DNA from: Burkholderiales bacterium
GTDB lineage: Bacteria > Pseudomonadota > Gammaproteobacteria > Burkholderiales > CAIKXV01
Assembly (NCBI GenBank): GCA_014379045.1
Contig: JACMMK010000099.1
Span: 1 to 5,006, forward strand
Direction of reading: 5' to 3'
Length of the DNA: 5,006 bases
Positions 1 through 4,839 of this stretch are shown here, piece by piece (position 1 is the first letter of the stretch; the number at the start of each line of letters is the position of its first letter). The notes under the pieces were generated by a model, which was not told the DNA's origin, searched no databases, and saw only the letters and a list, made by a program, of their open reading frames with translations. The translations under genes and the position numbers were made by a program.

Positions 1-121
1 CCAGGTAGCGCAATGCGACATCTTGCGCCCGCGTACCGGCAACGCTGCAGAGCAGGGTCACCGCCAGCAGCGCAGCCAGCCAGCCGGGGCGGCGGTGTCG
101 GCGTGCGCATACGGTGTGCAT
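1..121 (-). CDS. 5' end of a divergent gene for an exported protein, family unknown (partial)
   Basis: The reverse strand reads ATG at 121-119 and stays open for 40 codons to the window edge. The peptide has the three parts of a Sec signal peptide: a basic n-region (RRHRRP, residues 8-13), a hydrophobic core (about 14-28, GWLAALLAVTLLCSV) and a probable cleavage site after TRA (residues 30-32), giving a mature start QDVALRYL. An in-frame TAA at 133-131 lies just upstream, so this is the first ATG of the frame. No clear Shine-Dalgarno sequence precedes it. The product is therefore predicted to be periplasmic or secreted. A second Bug/TctC-type binding protein would fit the neighbourhood, since those often begin with a short AQD-type mature end, but eight mature residues cannot identify a family. 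There is a Cys at residue 25, but no lipobox is evident. The reading conflicts with extending the + strand CoA-transferase gene upstream of 173. Confidence 0.6.
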   Translation of the reverse strand, partial: MHTVCARRHRRPGWLAALLAVTLLCSVAGTRAQDVALRYL

Positions 122-172
122 TGGTGTAGCTTAGGGCACAGTCATGACCGCTGCGCGTCGACGCCCCCTGCG
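122..172. promoter_or_regulatory. Divergent intergenic region, probable control region for both flanking genes
   Basis: Only 51 bp separate the start of the - strand exported-protein gene from the + strand CoA-transferase gene, so promoter or operator elements for both must lie here or run into the coding ends. I find no convincing -35/-10 pair on either strand. Two symmetrical sequences are visible: a perfect 8-bp palindrome GTCATGAC at 141-148, and an imperfect inverted repeat TGCGCA-N5-TGTGCA at 104-120 that overlaps the first codons of the - strand gene. Either could be an operator half-site pair, but both are short enough to occur by chance. Confidence 0.3.
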
Positions 173-1435
173 ATGATCGATCCGTCCTTGTCCATCTCGT
201 CCTCGCCGGACCCTGCGTCCGGGTCATCCCCGCTGCCGCTCGCCGGCATCAAGGTGTTGGAGCTCGGCCAGCTCATTGCCGGCCCGTTCGCCGGCAAGAT
301 GTTGGGCGAGTTCGGCGCCGAGGTGATCAAGATCGAGCCGCCCGGCGCCGGCGACCCGTTGCGCAAGTGGCGACTGCTGCGCAACGGCACCTCGGTGTGG
401 TGGCAGGTGCAATCGCGCAACAAGCGTTCGGTCGCGCTCGACCTGCGCACGCCGGCGGGGCAGGATCTCTGTCGCCGGCTCGCGACCGAAGCCGACGTGA
501 TCATCGAGAATTTCAAGCCGGGCACGCTCGAAGGCTGGGGACTCGGTTACGACGCGCTCGCGCTTAGCAATCCGGGCCTCGTGATGCTGCGTATCTCCGG
601 CTACGGGCAGGATGGTCCGTACGCCGACCGGCCCGGGTTCGGCGTGATCGCCGAAGCGATGGGCGGGTTGCGCCATCTGTCGGGTGAGCCGGAGCGTCTG
701 CCGGTGCGCGTCGGCGTGTCGATCGGCGACACGCTCGCCGCGTTCCATGGCGTGATCGGCGTGCTGCTCGCGCTGTATCACCGCAAGGCCCCCGGCGGTC
801 GGGGCCAGGTGATCGATGTCGCCCTGTACGAGGCGGTGTTCAACTGCATGGAAAGCCTGCTGCCGGAGTACAGCGCGTTCGGCGTGGTGCGCGCACCGGC
901 GGGCAGTGCGTTGCCGGGGATCGCGCCGAGCAACGCGTATCGCTGCGCTGACGGCGCGGTACTGATCGGCGGTAACGGCGACAGCATCTTCAGGCGCCTG
1001 ATGGACCTGATCGCGCGTCCCGACCTGCGCGACGCCGCCGATCTCGCCTCGAACGACGGCCGCGCCCGCCGCGCACCCGAGCTCGATGCGGCGATCGGCG
1101 CGTGGACGGCGACCCGTCCGCTCGCAGAGGTGCTCGAGGGACTTACGCGCGCGCGCGTTCCCGCGGGCCGTATCTTCACCGCGAAGGACATCGCGGAGGA
1201 TCCGCACTACCGGGCGCGTGGCATGATCCAGCGCATCACCACCGCCGAGGGCGACGCGCTCGACGTGCCGGGCGTGGTGCCGAAGCTGTCGCTGACGCCG
1301 GGGCGCCTAGCGCGTGCGGCACCCGCACTCGGCGCGCATACGGTCGAAGTGCTGCGTGAACTCGGTGTCAGCGATGCGACGATCGCCGAGCTGTGCGCGA
1401 AGAACATCATTGAAGCCACGCAGGAGCCGCGCTGA
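173..1435 (+). CDS. CaiB/BaiF family (class III) acyl-CoA transferase
   Basis: The product is a 420-residue cytoplasmic enzyme that moves CoA from a donor thioester (commonly succinyl- or acetyl-CoA) to a free carboxylic acid. Family marks run in order: GIKVLELGQ-IAGPFAG (about 25-41), FGAEVIKIEPP (47-57), RNKRSVALDL (82-91), ENFKPG (112-117), SGYGQDGPY (142-150), and GDTLAAFHGVIGVLLAL (185-201). D186 in the last motif aligns with the Asp that forms the anhydride intermediate in formyl-CoA transferase. GRGQVIDVALYEAV follows at 209-222. Length fits the usual 380-420. I choose ATG 173 because residues further upstream in frame are Cys/His-rich and unlike the family, and would overlap the divergent gene. 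The start lacks a good Shine-Dalgarno, so the first 20 or so residues before the conserved core are uncertain. It is first of a three-gene overlapping set with the lyase and VOC genes. The family is clear; the acid it activates cannot be told, with a dicarboxylate such as itaconate or 3-methylglutaconate inferred from the neighbours. Confidence 0.93.
   Translation: MIDPSLSISSSPDPASGSSPLPLAGIKVLELGQLIAGPFAGKMLGEFGAEVIKIEPPGAGDPLRKWRLLRNGTSVWWQVQSRNKRSVALDLRTPAGQDLCRRLATEADVIIENFKPGTLEGWGLGYDALALSNPGLVMLRISGYGQDGPYADRPGFGVIAEAMGGLRHLSGEPERLPVRVGVSIGDTLAAFHGVIGVLLALYHRKAPGGRGQVIDVALYEAVFNCMESLLPEYSAFGVVRAPAGSALPGIAPSNAYRCADGAVLIGGNGDSIFRRLMDLIARPDLRDAADLASNDGRARRAPELDAAIGAWTATRPLAEVLEGLTRARVPAGRIFTAKDIAEDPHYRARGMIQRITTAEGDALDVPGVVPKLSLTPGRLARAAPALGAHTVEVLRELGVSDATIAELCAKNIIEATQEPR
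1422..1426 (+). promoter_or_regulatory. Ribosome binding site of the lyase gene (AGGAG) inside the CoA-transferase 3' end
   Basis: AGGAG lies 8 nt before ATG 1435. The CoA-transferase stop TGA (1433-1435) and the lyase start ATG (1435-1437) share one base as TGATG. The good site plus overlap fixes the lyase start and suggests translational coupling of the two enzymes. Confidence 0.75.
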
Positions 1436-2448
1436 TGCCCGATACCGATAACGAGAGCGATGCCGCCCGACTCGGAGGACGGGTCTATCTGCAGGAAGTC
1501 GCGATGCGCGACGGGCTGCAGGCCGAAGCCGCGTTCGTGCCGACCGATGCCAAGGTCGCATTCATCGATCGCCTGTCGCGCACCGGGCTCGCGAAGATCG
1601 AGGCGACATCGTTCACCTCGCCGAAGGCGATCCCGATGCTCGCCGATGCCGACGAGGTGATGCGCCGGATCGAACGCGTTCCCGGCGTCGACTACGCGGT
1701 GCTGGTCGCGAACGTGCGCGGGGTCGAGCGCGCGCTCGCTTCACCTCCCGACGAGTTCAACCTGGTGCTGTCTTGCTCCGAGACGCACAACCTCACCAAC
1801 CTGCGGATGACGCGCGCGCAATCGGTGGCGCAGCTGCTCGCGGTGATGCGCGTGGCCGATGGCGCACGCGTGCCGGTGAACGTGTCGCTGTCATGCACGT
1901 TCGGCTGCCCGATGGAGGGCGACGTGCCTGAAGACGTGGTGCTCGACTATGCGGCGCGCTTCATCGACGCCGGCGCGCATGGCATCTCGCTCTGCGACAC
2001 CACCGGCATGGCGTTTCCGGCGCAGGTGACGGCGCTCTGTCTCCAGTACCGCGCGCGCTTCCCTCACGCGCGGCTGACGCTGCACGGGCACAACACGCGC
2101 GGCATCGGGCTTGCCAATGTGATGGCGGCGCTCGCCGCCGGCGTCGATCGTTTCGATGCCTCGCTCGGCGGTCTGGGCGGTTGTCCGTATGCCCCGGGTG
2201 CGACCGGCAACGTCTGCACCGAGGATCTCGCGCATCTGCTCGCGCTGCAGGGGTATGCGACCGGCGTCGATCTCGACCGACTGCTCGCGTGCGCGCGTGC
2301 ACTGCGTGAGCTGGTCGGACACGAGGTGCCGGGCCAGGTGGCCAAGGCGGGCAGACGCCTCGACCTGCACCCGGTGCCGGATTGGTTCGACGAAGTGCGC
2401 ACGCGCGCGCTCAAGCGCGAGGTCGATGCCGCGGGAGCGTCGCGGTGA
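1435..2448 (+). CDS. HMG-CoA lyase family 3-hydroxyacyl-CoA lyase
   Basis: The product is a 337-residue TIM-barrel enzyme of the DRE-TIM/HMGL superfamily, which splits a 3-hydroxy-3-methyl acyl-CoA into acetyl-CoA and a keto acid in the cytoplasm. Recalled key residues of human HMG-CoA lyase fall here at a constant offset of 16: R25 and D26 in RDGLQ (human R41, D42), E56 in IEATSF (E72), D188 (D204), H217 and H219 (H233, H235), C250 in GGLGGCPYAPGATGN (C266), and N259 (N275). The metal ligands, catalytic Arg and flexible-loop Cys are thus all kept, so it should be active. Differences from the usual pattern are HGHN (217-220) for HCHD, CDT (187-189) for GDT, and NVCTED for NLATED (259-264). 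It overlaps the CoA-transferase by 1 nt and the VOC gene by 4 nt. Literal HMG-CoA cleavage in leucine degradation is possible, but no acyl-CoA dehydrogenase or biotin carboxylase of that pathway lies within the window. Citramalyl-CoA or a related thioester is an equally good inferred substrate. Confidence 0.92.
   Translation: MPDTDNESDAARLGGRVYLQEVAMRDGLQAEAAFVPTDAKVAFIDRLSRTGLAKIEATSFTSPKAIPMLADADEVMRRIERVPGVDYAVLVANVRGVERALASPPDEFNLVLSCSETHNLTNLRMTRAQSVAQLLAVMRVADGARVPVNVSLSCTFGCPMEGDVPEDVVLDYAARFIDAGAHGISLCDTTGMAFPAQVTALCLQYRARFPHARLTLHGHNTRGIGLANVMAALAAGVDRFDASLGGLGGCPYAPGATGNVCTEDLAHLLALQGYATGVDLDRLLACARALRELVGHEVPGQVAKAGRRLDLHPVPDWFDEVRTRALKREVDAAGASR
2433..2437 (+). promoter_or_regulatory. 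Ribosome binding site (GGGAG) supporting the GTG start of the VOC gene
   Basis: GGGAG lies 7 nt before GTG 2445. The GTG overlaps the lyase stop as GTGA (2445-2448), a typical coupled start. An ATG further upstream in frame (2382) would add a basic, Ala-rich stretch that is unlike the family and would overlap the lyase gene by 67 bp, so GTG 2445 is preferred. Confidence 0.7.
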
Positions 2449-2840
2449 TCGACCGGCTCGACCATCTGGTGTTGACCACCACCGACCCCGAGCGCGCGAT
2501 CGCGTTCTATACCGGCGTGCTCGGCATGCAGCTCGAGCGCTTCGGACAGAGTGCGGCGCTGCCCGGCGGGCGGATCGCATTCCGCTTCGGCGCGCAGAAG
2601 ATCAACCTGCATGTGAAGGGCGCGGAGTTCGTCCCGAGGGCGCACCTGCCGGTGCCGGGCGCGCTCGACCTGTGCCTGATCGCCGCCGTGCCTCTCGACG
2701 AGGTGATCGAAAACTTCCGAACCGCGGGCGTACCGATCGTAGAAGGTCCATCGCCGCGTACCGGCGCGACCGGACGAATCCGTTCGGTGTATGTTCGGGA
2801 TCCGGATCTCAACCTGATCGAGATCTCGGAGTATCTTTAG
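2445..2840 (+). CDS. VOC (vicinal oxygen chelate) family protein, glyoxalase-like, GLOD5-type
   Basis: The product is a 131-residue protein with two βαβββ modules of the VOC fold. Module 1 opens with IDRLDHLVLTTTD (2-14) and AIAFYTGVLGM (18-28), and ends in QKINLHVKG (51-59). Module 2 spans ADLCLI-like strand GALDLCLIA (72-80), TGATGRIRSVYVRDPD (106-121) and NLIEISEYL (123-131). Likely metal ligands are H7, H56 or D75, and E126, by comparison with glyoxalase I. The pattern QKINLH...E-F-P-A...PG-LDLC fits the short VOC proteins often labelled 'virulence protein' or glyoxalase-domain protein 5, whose substrate is not established. DPDLN replaces the usual DPDGN. The 4-nt overlap with the lyase gene ties it to the same pathway. 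Possible roles are isomerase or epimerase of a CoA thioester (methylmalonyl-CoA epimerase shares this fold), lyase or dioxygenase. The family is sure; the function is not. Confidence 0.88.
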   Translation: MIDRLDHLVLTTTDPERAIAFYTGVLGMQLERFGQSAALPGGRIAFRFGAQKINLHVKGAEFVPRAHLPVPGALDLCLIAAVPLDEVIENFRTAGVPIVEGPSPRTGATGRIRSVYVRDPDLNLIEISEYL

Positions 2841-2869
2841 TGCGCGTGTGGCTGCGCGGATGCGCGTGT
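2841..2869. repeat. Short direct repeat TGCGCGTGT, two copies 20 bp apart
   Basis: TGCGCGTGT occurs at 2841-2849 and again at 2861-2869, right after the VOC stop codon. The 20-bp step is about two helical turns, as seen for some regulator sites upstream of promoters. The sequence is GC-rich and short, so chance is a fair alternative. Confidence 0.25.
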
Positions 2870-2896
2870 TGTTGCCGCGCCGTGCGTTGGCAGTGC

Positions 2897-2926
2897 TTGA
2901 GGACCGGCACCGACAGACCGGATACA
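2897..2926 (+). promoter_or_regulatory. Candidate sigma70 promoter for the binding-protein/hydratase pair
   Basis: TTGAGG at 2897-2902 and GATACA at 2921-2926 are separated by 18 bp, a partial match to TTGACA / TATAAT (4/6 and 3/6). GATACAAAG is the most A/T-rich stretch in the 122-bp gap. Initiation would fall near 2933, leaving a leader of about 30 nt before ATG 2963. This would let the periplasmic binding protein be made separately from, and more than, the upstream enzymes. Matching was done by eye. Confidence 0.35.
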
Positions 2927-2934
2927 AAGTCCGG
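2918..2934. repeat. Inverted repeat CCGGA-N7-TCCGG over the putative -10 region
   Basis: The 5-bp arms CCGGA (2918-2922) and TCCGG (2930-2934) flank TACAAAG, so the repeat surrounds the candidate -10 element. A direct copy of the left arm context, GACCGG, also occurs at 2902-2907 and 2916-2921. A repressor operator is a reasonable reading. No U-tract follows, so it is not an intrinsic terminator. Confidence 0.3.
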
Positions 2935-2948
2935 CGGGTGCGCGAACC

Positions 2949-2954
2949 GAGGAG
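2949..2954 (+). promoter_or_regulatory. Strong ribosome binding site (GAGGAG) of the binding-protein gene
   Basis: GAGGAG sits 8 nt before ATG 2963 and is the best Shine-Dalgarno sequence in the window. It fixes the start and fits the high expression usual for periplasmic binding proteins. Confidence 0.8.
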
Positions 2955-2962
2955 TGTGAACG

Positions 2963-3919
2963 ATGAGAATGCTGATCGCCGGGGCGATGCTCGGTATGTC
3001 CACGATCGTGCTCGCGCAGGGTTTCCCGGCGCGGCCGTTGACGTTGATCGTGCCCACCGTGCCCGGGGGTTCGACCGACTTCACCGCGCGGCTGTTGCAG
3101 GATCCGTTGTCGAAGGGGCTCGGGCAACCGGTGATCGTCGAAAACCGCAGTGGCGCTTCCGGCAACATCGGCACCGAACTGGTCGCGCGCGCGAAGCCCG
3201 ACGGCTACACGCTGCTCGTGCAGTTCTCCGGCTACCACGTGGGTAATCCGCATTTGTTCAAAGGGCTCAAATGGGATCCGATCAAGGATTTCCAGCCGAT
3301 CGGCCTCGCGCTCTATGCCCCGCAGGTGATCGCGGTCGGGCCGTCGACGAAGGTGACGACGTTGAAGGAACTGGTCGATCTGATCCGCGCGACGCCGGGC
3401 AAGGTGAGTTACGGCTCGGCGGGGTCGGGATCGATCCAGCATCTCGCCGGCGAGATCCTCGAACAGCAGGCCGGCGGCAGGATGGTGCATGTGCCGTACA
3501 AGGGCAGCGGGCCAGCGGTGGTCGATCTGATGGGCGGCAACATCGACATCTTCATCACGACGCCGCCGGGGGTGATCCAGCAGGTACAGGCGGGTCGATT
3601 GCGCGCAATCGCGTATGCGGCGCGCGCGCGTCACCCGTCGATGCCGAACGTGCCTACCGCCGCCGAGGCCGGGTTTCCGAAGTATGAAGTCGCGTCGTGG
3701 TTCGGAGTGCTCGGCCCGGCGGGCATTCCACAGGACGTCGTCAAGCGGCTGGCGGACGAACTGCGCAAGGCGGTCGAGAGCAAGGAGTTTCGCGAGAAGG
3801 CCGACTCGCAGGGCGCGTTCGCAGTGTTCCAGGACCCGACGGCGTTCGCCAGAACGATCGCGCAGGAACTCACGTATTGGGGCGAGGTGATCAAGACCGC
3901 GAAGATCGCCGCCGAGTAG
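2963..3919 (+). CDS. Bug/TctC family tripartite-tricarboxylate-type periplasmic solute-binding protein
   Basis: The product is a 318-residue exported protein of the Bordetella uptake gene (Bug)/TctC family, which binds small carboxylates or similar ligands in the periplasm. Residues 1-18 form a short signal peptide with one basic residue (R2), a hydrophobic core and VLA before a likely cut at Q19. The mature start is QGFPARPLTLIVP. Family motifs follow: PGGSTDFTAR (34-43), VIVENRSGASGNIG (about 57-70), KPDGYTLL (near 78-85), YGSAGSGSIQHLAGE (near 150-164), HVPYKGSGPAVVDLMGG (near 176-192), and the C-terminal lobe with SMPNVPTAAEAGFP and SWFGVLGPAGIP. Length and order are normal for the family. 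There is no lipobox Cys. No TctA or TctB membrane subunit is visible, as is usual for the many orphan Bug proteins of Burkholderiales. The gene is followed after 39 nt by the hydratase gene, so it probably delivers that pathway's substrate, or senses it. The ligand is unknown. Confidence 0.95.
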   Translation: MRMLIAGAMLGMSTIVLAQGFPARPLTLIVPTVPGGSTDFTARLLQDPLSKGLGQPVIVENRSGASGNIGTELVARAKPDGYTLLVQFSGYHVGNPHLFKGLKWDPIKDFQPIGLALYAPQVIAVGPSTKVTTLKELVDLIRATPGKVSYGSAGSGSIQHLAGEILEQQAGGRMVHVPYKGSGPAVVDLMGGNIDIFITTPPGVIQQVQAGRLRAIAYAARARHPSMPNVPTAAEAGFPKYEVASWFGVLGPAGIPQDVVKRLADELRKAVESKEFREKADSQGAFAVFQDPTAFARTIAQELTYWGEVIKTAKIAAE

Positions 3920-3944
3920 GGGCGCAGGAAAGTCGACTTCAACG

Positions 3945-3962
3945 ATGATGGGCAGTTCATGA
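3945..3962 (+). other. Possible leader mini-ORF (MMGSS) overlapping the hydratase start
   Basis: ATG 3945 opens a five-codon frame that stops at TGA 3960-3962, overlapping the hydratase start as ATGA (3959-3962). AGGAAAG at 3926-3932 lies 12 nt before this ATG, whereas the hydratase ATG itself has no good Shine-Dalgarno close by. Ribosomes ending the mini-ORF could restart on the hydratase. A perfect 10-bp palindrome AAGTCGACTT (3930-3939) overlaps the AGGAAAG and could mask it in RNA. This is a suggestion from layout only. Confidence 0.25.
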
Positions 3963-4819
3963 CGCAGGCACTCGAACGACTGGCCGACTGGATCGGGAAC
4001 CGCGAGTCCGATATCGATTACGTGACGATACCGTCGGTGCAAAGGCTCGCCGCGACGCTCGATCGCGACGATCCGCGCCCGAAGGCGGGCGATCCGTTGC
4101 CGATCGGCTGGCACTCGATCCTCTTTCCGCGCGTCGTGCGTCATTCGCAGATCGGTCCCGATGGCCACCCTGAACGCGGCGACTTCCTGCCGCCGGTGCC
4201 GCTGCCACGCCGGATGTTCGCCGGCAAGCGCATCGCCTTCGAAGGCGAACTGCGTGTCGGCGACGAGGTGCGGCGCGAATCGGTGATCCAGAGCGTGACG
4301 CCGAAGGCGGGCCGGTCGGGTCAGATGGTGTTCGTGACGGTACGCACCGAGATGTCGACCGCACGCGGACTCGCGATCGTCGAAGAACAGGACATCGTGT
4401 ATCGCGACGAGCCCGACCCGAACGCGCCGAAAGCAGCCCCTGCTGCGCAGCCGGCCCCTGGCAACGCGGTGTGGAAACACGTCGTGACACCCGATCCGGT
4501 GATGCTGTTCCGCTACTCCGCGCTGACCTTCAACGGCCATCGCATCCACTACGATCAGCCGTACGTCACCGGTACCGAGGGTTATCCCGCGCTGGTGATG
4601 AACGGTGGACTGACGACGCTGCTCGTGTTCGAGCTGGCGCGGGCGAATGCGGCGCGCCCGTTGCGTCGACTCTCTTCGCGCAACGTCATGCCTCTTTTCG
4701 TGGGACGCGCGATCACGCTCTGCGGCGAGCCCGCCGGCGACGGAAGGTCGGCGACGCTATGGGCGCAGGACGACACCGGCGCCGTGGCGTTGAGCGCGAC
4801 CGCGGAATTCGCCGGTTGA
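3959..4819 (+). CDS. Double-hotdog FAS1/HTD2-type acyl-CoA hydratase (mesaconyl-C4-CoA / itaconyl-CoA hydratase family)
   Basis: The product is a 286-residue cytoplasmic enzyme built of two MaoC-like hotdog domains, a family that adds water to enoyl-CoA thioesters. The N-terminal domain carries LPRRMFAGKRIAFEGELRVGD (82-102) and a strand ending in VEEQDIVYRDEP (141-152). An Ala/Pro-rich linker follows (about 153-169). The C-terminal domain has LFRYSALTFNGHRIHYDQPY (183-202), the catalytic loop of this group with H194, H197 and D199, and then EGYPALVMNGGL (207-218). In the HTD2/Meh relatives I recall, the last piece reads LVVHGPL, so H-to-N (N215) and P-to-G (G217) changes are worth noting. 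Length fits mesaconyl-C4-CoA hydratase and Pseudomonas itaconyl-CoA hydratase. The start is the only ATG in frame after the stop of the binding-protein gene (TAG 3917-3919). It would supply the 3-hydroxy acyl-CoA cleaved by the lyase encoded upstream. The family is firm; the substrate is inferred. Confidence 0.88.
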   Translation: MTQALERLADWIGNRESDIDYVTIPSVQRLAATLDRDDPRPKAGDPLPIGWHSILFPRVVRHSQIGPDGHPERGDFLPPVPLPRRMFAGKRIAFEGELRVGDEVRRESVIQSVTPKAGRSGQMVFVTVRTEMSTARGLAIVEEQDIVYRDEPDPNAPKAAPAAQPAPGNAVWKHVVTPDPVMLFRYSALTFNGHRIHYDQPYVTGTEGYPALVMNGGLTTLLVFELARANAARPLRRLSSRNVMPLFVGRAITLCGEPAGDGRSATLWAQDDTGAVALSATAEFAG

Positions 4820-4822
4820 CTC

Positions 4823-4839
4823 CTTCGACGCGGTTGAAG
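4823..4839 (+). terminator. Weak hairpin just after the hydratase stop, possible transcript 3' end
   Basis: CTTCGAC (4823-4829) and GTTGAAG (4833-4839) pair over 7 bp with one G-U wobble and a GCG loop, beginning 4 nt after the stop codon. No run of T follows, so it does not meet the rule for an intrinsic terminator. It may be a 3'-end stabilising stem or chance. Confidence 0.25.

Noticed and set aside
23..172. Upstream extension of the CoA-transferase from TTG 23
   Set aside because: The extra 50 residues are Cys/His/Gln-rich and unlike the family, and they overlap a better - strand signal-peptide start.
224..1207. A 327-codon - strand open frame inside the CoA-transferase gene
   Set aside because: Low-complexity Arg/Ala/His-rich product opposite a clear family protein; a composition shadow.
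2382..2444. ATG 2382 as start of the VOC gene
   Set aside because: It adds a basic, Ala-rich stretch before the conserved fold and lies deep in the lyase gene; GTG 2445 has a Shine-Dalgarno and a GTGA overlap.
2819..2828. Perfect palindrome CGAGATCTCG near the 3' end of the VOC gene
   Set aside because: It lies within codons for the conserved C-terminal strand (IEISEY) and is likely a by-product of coding.
2837..4549. A 570-codon open frame on the - strand across the binding-protein and hydratase genes
   Set aside because: It is antisense to two well-supported genes, its product is rich in Arg/His with no family motif, and long antisense open frames are expected in high-GC coding DNA.
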